Assembly: GCF_003173335.1 (NCBI RefSeq)
Contig: NZ_QGMZ01000014.1
Coordinates: 124,001 to 188,000 of the forward strand
Length of the DNA stretch: 64,000 nt
Origin: Methanospirillum stamsii
Lineage (GTDB): Archaea > Halobacteriota > Methanomicrobia > Methanomicrobiales > Methanospirillaceae
Reading direction: 5' to 3'
This document shows, one piece after another, positions 53,659 through 62,324 of the stretch. Position numbers and translations under genes: made by a program. The notes under the pieces were generated by a model. It did not search any database. It was not told the DNA's origin and saw nothing but the letters and a program-made list of their open reading frames with translations. Each line of letters begins with the position of its first letter. Within the stretch, counting starts at the first letter, position 1.

Positions 53659-55579
53659 TAAACGGAACTAATACTTCTTCAATAGAAATACCGCCATGAC
53701 AAAGAGAGGAATGATTTTTTTTATCATATGACCTGGTTCCCGACATTAACAAAGGAAATAAAAAATTGTTGAAATTTGATGATGGCCAAATAATTTGTTC
53801 ATCTAATTTACTCAGTCCTCTTGATTGGAATGCCTTGTCTTTAAATATTTTAGCCCGCTTACTATTTTCTGTTAATAATTCACCTTCATTATAATCTCCA
53901 ATCCCTTGGGCTAAAATATGACCATGATCTGATGTGATAAAGATATTAAAGCCTCTATCTTGCAGGGTGTTAAAAAATTGAGAGACAAATCCTTGATCTA
54001 ACCATTCACGAATTTTCTTTGGCATAAGAGTGTATGAAAAATTTTCTTCATGAATGAACTCGTCAATGGTATTAATTACTAATCCAACAATGTCAGATTG
54101 ATAAATCTCTTGAATTTTTGATTGATCAGTAATATCTTTTAAACGAATTCCTGTGAAATGAGAAATCCTTGTTCCTCTCGGTTCAGATGAGGACCAATAA
54201 TTGATCCATAAATTTCTCTCTTTACTTTGTGTAATATCATTTATAGAATTTGATTGATGATCACTATTCTCAAATAGATAAAATGGAGGAACTCCAGAGA
54301 AAATACTTTTTCTTGATATCGATGTTAATGTGGGTATATGGGCGAATACTGGAATAATTTTAGGGTTATCATTTTTTAAAATTTCTTTTTGAATTAGTTC
54401 CCATTCATAATATGCTAATCCATCTATTACAATCAGAGCGATTTTGTCACCATTCTTCCGTTTTGATTTAATATATGGAAGAATATGATGAACCATAACT
54501 GGTTCAGGAAGATATGGGGCATTAAGGATTAATGGGTATGATTTTTGAATCCAATGGAGAAATAATTCTTCAACATTTGATTGGACAGCATTAAATTTCT
54601 CAATGTGTTTTTGATTTTGAACCTTCATTCTTAAATTTAGAATGTCAGCCCATATAGAGCAAATTTTTTGCCAATCAGAATAATGGTTTGCAATATTTGC
54701 CAATGATACAGTCCGATGTAAAAGGTCAAGAAATCTGTTCTCTAATGTTTCAGCTGAATCATGAGCAACACCGATTCTTAATCGTGGTGGAAGATTCTCG
54801 ATCGATTGGGATGAAACAGGTCTTATTATCCCTTCAATAATCATCGAATCTAAATATACCCATATTTCTGTTTTTTCAAGAAATATTTTAGGTCTTTCAC
54901 CATTAATAACCGAATCAAGATATTGATTCCATAGAACCTGCAAATGATCAATAAAAGAAGAATAATCAAATATGTCTATGCCATCAACTTCTGAAAATTT
55001 TTTAGTCTCTAATTTTTGAAGTATATATTCTGAATAATCTGAAGGAAGATATATCCGTTTATAATGAATTCTTATAAGATTTTCAAAGAGATCTTCAATT
55101 GTATTAATCGCATCAATGTTTATCGAAAAGACTAGCCGAAGAATTAATTCTGTTGTTTCATTAGAACCAAGTCTTTTTTGGGGTAGAAATGTCTGATATG
55201 ATTCGTAAAATTGTTCAAGTAATGATACATCTAAATTTTTTACTACTGGAGTGGACAATTTATCGAAAATACTAGCTAATCCTACCTCATATGTTTCTGC
55301 ATGAATGAAGATATCATACGGAATTTCAGGTATGGGAATTTCTATTCTGACAATAAAGTGGAAGGAATGATCAGAATTATAGAGATTTGGGCGAATTTCT
55401 GATTCATACCAAAGTCTAAATGAAAATGGATCAAAAAATTGAAAAAATTGATAATTCAGTGAAATTATCTCCCTTTGAATCGATTCAACGAGGAGTAATT
55501 GGTCTGGATCATATACAAAAATAAACCTATGGCGTGAGTACTTTATTTTTTCTAATACTGCATCAGGTAATGATTTCAT
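53642..55579 (-). CDS. pglZ: PglZ-domain protein
   Basis: A 645-aa protein with a C-terminal PglZ domain of the alkaline-phosphatase superfamily. Core motifs are ALIVIDGLAYYEW near residue 383, the Thr/Ser-containing ISRKSIFSG near 425, and ITSDHGHILAQG near 550, with a late HGGIS. The N-terminal ~350 residues are helical with a Rossmann-like start (FIFVYDPDQLL). PglZ proteins are the common component of all BREX phage-defence systems, of unknown hydrolytic substrate. It overlaps the helicase gene by 4 bp. Confidence 0.9.
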   Translation of the reverse strand: MKSLPDAVLEKIKYSRHRFIFVYDPDQLLLVESIQREIISLNYQFFQFFDPFSFRLWYESEIRPNLYNSDHSFHFIVRIEIPIPEIPYDIFIHAETYEVGLASIFDKLSTPVVKNLDVSLLEQFYESYQTFLPQKRLGSNETTELILRLVFSINIDAINTIEDLFENLIRIHYKRIYLPSDYSEYILQKLETKKFSEVDGIDIFDYSSFIDHLQVLWNQYLDSVINGERPKIFLEKTEIWVYLDSMIIEGIIRPVSSQSIENLPPRLRIGVAHDSAETLENRFLDLLHRTVSLANIANHYSDWQKICSIWADILNLRMKVQNQKHIEKFNAVQSNVEELFLHWIQKSYPLILNAPYLPEPVMVHHILPYIKSKRKNGDKIALIVIDGLAYYEWELIQKEILKNDNPKIIPVFAHIPTLTSISRKSIFSGVPPFYLFENSDHQSNSINDITQSKERNLWINYWSSSEPRGTRISHFTGIRLKDITDQSKIQEIYQSDIVGLVINTIDEFIHEENFSYTLMPKKIREWLDQGFVSQFFNTLQDRGFNIFITSDHGHILAQGIGDYNEGELLTENSKRAKIFKDKAFQSRGLSKLDEQIIWPSSNFNNFLFPLLMSGTRSYDKKNHSSLCHGGISIEEVLVPFIEILR

Positions 55580-58143
55580 GCAGTGTCTCCAACTGCAAGT
55601 AACAATACTGGATACTTTTCAGAAGTACTATCTACATTATTTGAACAGAATTGTTCAACTGAATTCATCAGGTTTAAATAAATTGCCTCTTTAAACTGCG
55701 TCATCCCAGATATCTGAAATGTTCCTCTTCCCAGGATCTCCCATATTTTGAATGCTGTTGTTTGAAAAAGCCTATTTTGATAATCGAGGAATATGGGCAA
55801 TACCTGAATATTTCCGGATGAATTTCTCAAATGATATAAACCGAAAGTCCCTTTTACCGATCCTATTCCTTCTAATTGAATTATTGGGATATCACAGGTT
55901 TCTGTTACTCTTACAATTTCGGACAGGATTTTCTGGATTTGAGGGGTTTTTAAAGTTGCCAATTGTGAATGAGGATCTTGTGCCTCGTCAAAATCAAAAA
56001 CTAAGTTATAATTTTTTGATCCATCTGGCCAAAGAACCTGATATCCAAATAGGTCTGATCCTATCTTCCCTCCGGATAATGGGACAAGGTTGTGAACCAT
56101 TTGAGAAAGCCAATACGGAAGAGGATGGTGCATTAAATCATAAGCCTGTTCTGGGGAAAGTTCTTGATCACTGATAATCACATCCCAGTATCCCCGTTCT
56201 TGGTTGGCCCTACTTTTTATAATATTAAGTAGCCGGTCAATTTTCTGTTGTAATTCACCGGGATTTAACAGCGCATTTATATAAAGATCATCAAAATTCT
56301 GTTCTGCTTCTGATGAATCAAGAATATCTGATAATTTATCAAATCCAAGTTCTTGTAAAATAATCCAGAGTTTTTTGTTTAAGACTTCCCAAACCCGCTC
56401 ATCAACAGTATCCTTGTATACTAAGTTATATACTTCAACATCGCGATTCTGACCAATCCTATCCACACGGCCGATTCTCTGTTCAACTCTCATCGGGTTC
56501 CAGGGAAGATCATAATTAATTACTATATGACAGAATTGCAGGTTGAGTCCTTCTCCTCCGGCCTCAGTGGAAATGAGGATCTGTATTTTTTCAGAAAAGA
56601 GACGTAGTGATATCTGTCGTTCCTCAATATCCATACTCCCATTAAGACAGATTACTGAAAATCCTCGTTTCTCTAAGTACTCTTTCAGCATCATTTGGGT
56701 TGCTACAAACTCAGTGAAAATAAGAAATTTAACCCTGGAATCAGATTCCCGGGAAATAATCTCTCTTAAGATAGCTTCTAAGGATTCAGCCCTGATGTCT
56801 GGTCCTGTCCGGGTGCAACGTTCAGCGATGGCTAAAATCTTTTGAATCTGTTCATATTCTTCGGTAAGAGGAGAGGGAGAAGTTTGAAGTAGATATTCAA
56901 GTAATTCCTGGGTATCGGTCTCAAGCATTTGTTCCAAATCTTTTGGAGAATAAGAGCACGATACTAATGATGATTCAACGACTAATGAGCGACGACGCAT
57001 TGTCTCTAAAATTGCTTGAGTGCTTGAAGAAACGAGCCTCTGCATAAGAACCATGAGAAATCCGATTCCGGTTCTTTTTTCTCGTTTTGCATAGTCGTAC
57101 CAGTATTTTACGTAAAAGGTTACGGCATTATACAACTCATGCTGGAGGGGCGATTCCTTGAGAGAGACAGCAATTGTTTGGGCGTGTCGTTTTCTGAATA
57201 ATTGCTTCCCTTCTGCATCTATTGCATTTCGTTTTTCAGTCCGAATAACGTATTCTGATACGACTTCTCGTTCTACTTCCTGAGCCGATCTGAATCGTTT
57301 CGGATCCAAATGACCCATTAATCGAAGAAAGGCGTCCGTCTTCCCCTGGTGCGGTGTAGCAGATAATAAAAGAAGATGTTCTGTTTTTTCGGTGAGAGTT
57401 TTTGCTAATTTATATCGAGCAACCAGTTCAGATGTCCCTCCCGTTTTATGGGCTTCATCGATGATAACAAGGTCCCAATCAATAGAAGTAACAGCCAAAA
57501 ATCTGGCACGATTATACTGATCACATTCTTCTGGAGTCCATCCTTTTCTTTCTTCTATTGGCTTGATAACATCAATAGAAGTAATAATCTGATTGTACCG
57601 CATCCATGCTTCTGGGGAGGCTTCAGCGGTTTCTCCAGGAATTACAATAGTAAAATCCTCATCAAATTTTTCAGATAGTTCCGATCTCCATTGCCTGATA
57701 AGACCAGCAGGGGCAACGATTAATATCTTTGATATTTTTCCTCTGACCTTTAGTTCCTGCATTATCAGGCCGGCTTCAATTGTTTTTCCAAGACCAACTT
57801 CGTCAGCTAATAGAAATCGAACCCTGGGGGATGCATATGCTCTAGCCAAAGCATATAATTGATGCGGGAGAGGAAGTATTCGTGAAGAGAAAGGTGAAAT
57901 CAATGGTTCTTTTTGAATAATATCCCTTAATTTTTCTGATGCAGAAATTCCAATGATACGCTCCTTCACCCAATAATTGGAAGGGATATCACTCAGGGAA
58001 GTATTCTCTCTGATAGCTACGGTATCAGTCGAAGGAATCCATACCCGGTATTTCCCCTGTTGTATTAGAGATATTATCTGGATGGATTGATGATCATCTG
58101 ATGAGTATAACCATGAGCCCGGAATTATTTTCTCATTTTCCAT
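55576..58143 (-). CDS. SNF2/RapA-type helicase-like ATPase
   Basis: An 855-aa superfamily 2 DNA translocase. Motif I is LADEVGLGKTIEAG near residue 107, motif II IIDEAHK near 227, motif III LLLSATPHQG near 260, and motif VI QRIGRVDRIGQ near 554. The C-terminal third has no recognised domain. Within BREX-like loci this matches the BrxHII type (SNF2, COG0553); DISARM DrmD is a more distant alternative. It overlaps pglZ by 4 bp, implying coupling. Confidence 0.92.
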   Translation of the reverse strand: MENEKIIPGSWLYSSDDHQSIQIISLIQQGKYRVWIPSTDTVAIRENTSLSDIPSNYWVKERIIGISASEKLRDIIQKEPLISPFSSRILPLPHQLYALARAYASPRVRFLLADEVGLGKTIEAGLIMQELKVRGKISKILIVAPAGLIRQWRSELSEKFDEDFTIVIPGETAEASPEAWMRYNQIITSIDVIKPIEERKGWTPEECDQYNRARFLAVTSIDWDLVIIDEAHKTGGTSELVARYKLAKTLTEKTEHLLLLSATPHQGKTDAFLRLMGHLDPKRFRSAQEVEREVVSEYVIRTEKRNAIDAEGKQLFRKRHAQTIAVSLKESPLQHELYNAVTFYVKYWYDYAKREKRTGIGFLMVLMQRLVSSSTQAILETMRRRSLVVESSLVSCSYSPKDLEQMLETDTQELLEYLLQTSPSPLTEEYEQIQKILAIAERCTRTGPDIRAESLEAILREIISRESDSRVKFLIFTEFVATQMMLKEYLEKRGFSVICLNGSMDIEERQISLRLFSEKIQILISTEAGGEGLNLQFCHIVINYDLPWNPMRVEQRIGRVDRIGQNRDVEVYNLVYKDTVDERVWEVLNKKLWIILQELGFDKLSDILDSSEAEQNFDDLYINALLNPGELQQKIDRLLNIIKSRANQERGYWDVIISDQELSPEQAYDLMHHPLPYWLSQMVHNLVPLSGGKIGSDLFGYQVLWPDGSKNYNLVFDFDEAQDPHSQLATLKTPQIQKILSEIVRVTETCDIPIIQLEGIGSVKGTFGLYHLRNSSGNIQVLPIFLDYQNRLFQTTAFKIWEILGRGTFQISGMTQFKEAIYLNLMNSVEQFCSNNVDSTSEKYPVLLLAVGDTA

Positions 58144-58201
58144 AATTTTTCCATGTGTTCATAATTTTTTTAAAAAATGGAAAAAAGAAATAAATTATAC
58201 A

Positions 58202-59464
58202 TTACTCATCATCTATTGAAATTTCAGGTTCTGAAGCTGCATAGATGGTTAATAATAACTCACTATTATCGATGAGGGCATATTTTGGTTCAATTTTTGA
58301 AAGTTTTTTACTTTCTTTTATAATTAATGGAACCCCTTCTCCTCGTTTTTCCATGAAATGCTTTCGACCTGGAACTCCCGGTTCATCTATTGTACATTCT
58401 GAAAGTAATTTAGTAATTAATTCATTTCGAGTAACTTGTCTGAAGGCAAGACCTTCAATAGTCAGGGTATTGGGTAGTGCTCCTGGAGAATAAATCTCTA
58501 AACGGTCACTAAATATGAAAAATCTGATTTTAGATCCTGATATCGAATAATCACGATGAGCAATTGCGTTTACAATGGCTTCAAAAACTGCAATATCACT
58601 AAAACGAGGATAATCTATTCTTTCCGGGACTTTTTTTGCGCTGATATAGTTATTTCTTTTAAAAAAAATTATAGCATCCTGTATCTGGTGATCAAGGGGG
58701 CCAAAGATTCGTTTCGAATCAACCTGATAATTTGAATCCTGATCAACTCCCCTATAACTTACTGCCTCAATGAAAGCCCCGGGGAGGTATTCTTCTGGAT
58801 GATCACTACACATGAGAAGACCAGCAACGGATGCACGAATTATGCCATCTTCATCTTTTGTCAGCAAATTTCTTTTTAATAAAGTCGTCTCCTGATCCCC
58901 TTCAATACCTTGTATGAATCTCTCTAACAGATCGGGTTTCAAGGTTCGTGATTCCGTTCCTGGAACGCTTTGTTCTTCAAAACGGATTACTCTAGCCTGA
59001 CTTCGTTGCTGAAAAAGTCTAGCTAATAAATCTGGTGCCATCTCCCTTTTAGAGCTTCCATGTCGATAAAAATAACCCCCAGGACTTTTATGAACAAAAA
59101 GACTTCGAGGGATATCTACCTTAATTACCGCTCGTTTTATTCCCGTAGAATCTGGGAGTTCCATTCGGTAAACGCGAACAGTTACCGCAGGTTTTATTAC
59201 GTCTGTCGTAATTTCACGGACATAATCCTCAACAAGATTTAATTTGTCAATAGGAATCCCAATAATCTCTCTTGATTTATCATCTACACCCAATACAAGG
59301 ACTGCACCTGATGTATTAGCAATGGCTGCGATCTCATCGGCAAGATCTGATCTTGAAGGTCCAGCAACTTTTTCACCTCTAAATCTGACTTCCTTCAATT
59401 CAAGGGAGTTATCTTCACCAAGAAAAATTTTCCTTTGAAGTTCTTCCTGACTATCAAACATCAT
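58202..59464 (-). CDS. AlbA_2 (Schlafen-like) domain protein
   Basis: A 420-aa protein. The N-terminal AlbA_2 domain (~12-130) has ELKEVRF, IAAIANTSGAVLVLGVDD and FYRHGSSKREM, the usual signature. The C-terminal half matches the COG2865-type region with NAIAHRDYS near 290 and LPNTLTIEGL, a GHKL-like or wHTH-bearing part seen in putative transcriptional regulators. Related Schlafen proteins cleave tRNA and appear in antiviral systems. ATG 59464 or 59461 follows AGGTGG; the GTG at 59470 is less likely. It overlaps the upstream ATPase gene. Confidence 0.87.
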   Translation of the reverse strand: MMFDSQEELQRKIFLGEDNSLELKEVRFRGEKVAGPSRSDLADEIAAIANTSGAVLVLGVDDKSREIIGIPIDKLNLVEDYVREITTDVIKPAVTVRVYRMELPDSTGIKRAVIKVDIPRSLFVHKSPGGYFYRHGSSKREMAPDLLARLFQQRSQARVIRFEEQSVPGTESRTLKPDLLERFIQGIEGDQETTLLKRNLLTKDEDGIIRASVAGLLMCSDHPEEYLPGAFIEAVSYRGVDQDSNYQVDSKRIFGPLDHQIQDAIIFFKRNNYISAKKVPERIDYPRFSDIAVFEAIVNAIAHRDYSISGSKIRFFIFSDRLEIYSPGALPNTLTIEGLAFRQVTRNELITKLLSECTIDEPGVPGRKHFMEKRGEGVPLIIKESKKLSKIEPKYALIDNSELLLTIYAASEPEISIDDE

Positions 59465-62270
59465 GGCCACCTGCAGTTAATCGCTTATACCTTTTTTCAA
59501 GAGCTTCATTTCCACCTTCCATTATGGTGCAAATATCATCCCTTACTTTTTGATTTTGCAGACTATCTTTGCAGGAAGGAATTGTCAGGCCACTGGTATT
59601 GATTTTCAAAGCAATAACTAATTCTGCATCGCCATTTACAACAATGTTTGGATTATGTGTGACGATTATTATCTGTCTGTTGGTTTTCTTCTCTTTAATT
59701 TGTGAAACGATAAGCGTGTATATTAATTGATTATCCAAATCATCTTCGGGTTGGTCAAGGATAAGGGGTTCATTTCCATACGATAAGAAAAAAGCAAGAA
59801 GCGCTGCAGTCATCTGTCCTGGTGAACCCTTTTTTATTGATCGAAAACTTTCCCGTGTGCTTGTTCGATATTCTATTTCTATTCCATCTTCAGGGAACCA
59901 GCAATCAAGCCTATCAATCAGCTCTGGAGATACTTTTTGAAGTCGCTTTTGAAAAGATAATCCAAATGACTTCGTATCATTCCCATTATATATCAACCGG
60001 ATATCATTTTTGATTCGTTCTAATCCCTGTAAAACATGGTTTTCCAGATCATCGGAATCACAATTTCTGTGATTATGAGGATACAGATCTTTGAATAGGC
60101 CTGTATTATCCTCAATGGAACCAATATCTTTTTCAAATTTTTCTGGTTCAATTCCAAGAACTTCCCTGAAATTTGCTTCAGCATTCTTTCTATCATTATA
60201 TGGAGATATTATGATTCGGACAACAGGATTATTACCCAATATCTCATTCGCAAAAATTATTCTCTGCTGAGTAAGTTTTTTTCTGAGTGTATAATAATTA
60301 TTAAGACAGGATTTCGCCTCTTTTTCTACATTACTGTATGTTTTTTTTCTTGTTGAAATATCCAGGAGTGATTGTTCAAGATAATATTTCTTCTGTATGA
60401 GAGAACCGTAGTCAGAAGGATTAATTACACCTGAATCTGCCATATTGGAGATCAATTGATGATATTTTTTCTCATCTTCGGCAATTTCTGCGATAGATGC
60501 AGATTTTTCTTTACATAGGGTCCAATCTTCCCAAATCGAGTCAATTTCACTTGCATTAGTCTTAATTATATCCGAAATTGTTTCCAATCTTTTTGTAACT
60601 GCAATAATATCTTTTACAAAATCTGGTGGATTATCTTCCAATTCATTAAAATCTGAAGGGAGGATGCGATCGGCTACTTTAAGTAAAATATCTTTGTTAT
60701 TTTGCCAGGATTCTTCCCAATTAGATAATTCACGGCGAATCCTTTGTCCTTGCTGATATTTTTTTAATATATCTGCATATCCAGATGTTTCAAATATTTC
60801 TATTCTCTTCGTGATATCATCGAGTTCACCTTTAACTTTAGATTCATCCTTTATCTGATTGTAAATTTCCCGAAGAGATGATTGCAAAGAGAGATATCGC
60901 GACTTTTCCTGCTCTATTTTTTCTCTGATCTCGATTATTCCACTATCTGGGGCATTATCAATAATTTCCAGAATGCTTTGTGGATTTTTTGCCATTTCAA
61001 AGATTTGTTTTTGGCTGCAGATTCGAACAGGAAATCGTTCAGGGATAATACCATCAGAGGTTCTCCTTGTCCCATCACCGGTAATTTCCTGAATTGAAGG
61101 TACTGTTCCATCAGGGTTCCATTGAATACAGTACGAATACTGATCTTTATAAAATTGAACGTAAAAATGAGAATTTTGAGTAATTAATCCATCATCATCA
61201 CGAGTTTTGGAGACGGCTGAATATTTTTTTTGTGTCTCGTATATCTCTTCTAATTGTTTAATTTCATCTTCACGCCGTAATGCCAAACGAAGAAATTCAA
61301 TGATACTGGATTTACCAGTACCCCTTCCACCAATGATGGTATTCAAACACGGATTTAATGAAAGGGTAAGTGAAGAACCTCTCCCAATATATTTGGCATC
61401 TTTGATAGTTATTGAATGGATGTAATTCTGGGTATAGTAATTTGGATCTGTTTGGACTGAATCTGACCGTTTTATTGATTCATTACCATCAAGGAGAGCT
61501 AGGCATAACCCCTCAAATGAGGGAGTATTTCCCATCTTTATCCAGGTATAAAAACTTCCCGGGATCCTATCCTCTGGGTTTCCATATGGTATGTGCGAAT
61601 CAGAACATAAAATTTCAGAGAATGAAAATTTATTATCATAATATAATGGAGGTTTTGTGGACTGAAGATCCCTTACCTCAATGGCACGTATATTTTGGTT
61701 ACTCAATTTTTTTACTAAAGATATTCCATCTATAACCTGATTATGTTCAATATAGTGATGAAAAATTCCTTTTGGAGTATCAACGTGGGCTAATATTGCG
61801 ATACCGCCTAAATCTGCTATAGCATTACAAACATCATCAACTGATTTTAATGTTCTTCCATTATGATCACCAATTTGATCATCATAATTGATTTTCCCAA
61901 AGAGTTGATAAATGATCTCACTTCTCTTTTCCGGACTAAAGATTCCCAATAGGTGAATCCCATCTGCGGATATTTCTACTCCAGGGAGAATACATATTTC
62001 TCTAAATTCTGGATTATTTTCATTTTTAAGGGATTGATATGCATCCTGGATTTGAGATATCCATTCACCGGAGTTGTGATCAGTTATGGCAATGCAATCA
62101 ATATCTGCCTGCATATACAGAAGGAGCCATTCTCTAGGAGTAATAGCATTAAATCTTTCTTTATCGGGTCCATTACCATAGTCAAGAGAGGCGGGAGTAT
62201 GAGTATGAAGATCACATCGCCACCATTTTGCCCCGGCCCAGTTTCTGTAATTAACAGAATCTTCCATCAT
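59454..62270 (-). CDS. PHP-domain / SMC-like ATPase fusion (TrlF-like)
   Basis: A 938-aa protein. The N-terminal PHP phosphoesterase (~15-260) has CDLHTHTP (His-22, His-24), AITDHNSG, LAHVDT and CSDSHIPYG metal sites. An ABC/RecF-type ATPase follows, with Walker A GGRGTGKSS near 312, a coiled-coil middle (~450-690), the signature-like GSPGQMTAAL near 800, Walker B LILDQPEDDLDNQ near 830 and IIVTHNPN. PHP domains hydrolyse nucleic-acid phosphodiesters, so ATP-gated nuclease action is plausible. NCBI's TrlF-like group has this layout; the name is from memory. Confidence 0.88.
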   Translation of the reverse strand: MMEDSVNYRNWAGAKWWRCDLHTHTPASLDYGNGPDKERFNAITPREWLLLYMQADIDCIAITDHNSGEWISQIQDAYQSLKNENNPEFREICILPGVEISADGIHLLGIFSPEKRSEIIYQLFGKINYDDQIGDHNGRTLKSVDDVCNAIADLGGIAILAHVDTPKGIFHHYIEHNQVIDGISLVKKLSNQNIRAIEVRDLQSTKPPLYYDNKFSFSEILCSDSHIPYGNPEDRIPGSFYTWIKMGNTPSFEGLCLALLDGNESIKRSDSVQTDPNYYTQNYIHSITIKDAKYIGRGSSLTLSLNPCLNTIIGGRGTGKSSIIEFLRLALRREDEIKQLEEIYETQKKYSAVSKTRDDDGLITQNSHFYVQFYKDQYSYCIQWNPDGTVPSIQEITGDGTRRTSDGIIPERFPVRICSQKQIFEMAKNPQSILEIIDNAPDSGIIEIREKIEQEKSRYLSLQSSLREIYNQIKDESKVKGELDDITKRIEIFETSGYADILKKYQQGQRIRRELSNWEESWQNNKDILLKVADRILPSDFNELEDNPPDFVKDIIAVTKRLETISDIIKTNASEIDSIWEDWTLCKEKSASIAEIAEDEKKYHQLISNMADSGVINPSDYGSLIQKKYYLEQSLLDISTRKKTYSNVEKEAKSCLNNYYTLRKKLTQQRIIFANEILGNNPVVRIIISPYNDRKNAEANFREVLGIEPEKFEKDIGSIEDNTGLFKDLYPHNHRNCDSDDLENHVLQGLERIKNDIRLIYNGNDTKSFGLSFQKRLQKVSPELIDRLDCWFPEDGIEIEYRTSTRESFRSIKKGSPGQMTAALLAFFLSYGNEPLILDQPEDDLDNQLIYTLIVSQIKEKKTNRQIIIVTHNPNIVVNGDAELVIALKINTSGLTIPSCKDSLQNQKVRDDICTIMEGGNEALEKRYKRLTAGGHDV

Positions 62271-62324
62271 CTCGACCCCATTTATATAGTATAGGAAATT
62301 GCAAGGATATAATTCTACTCGCTC

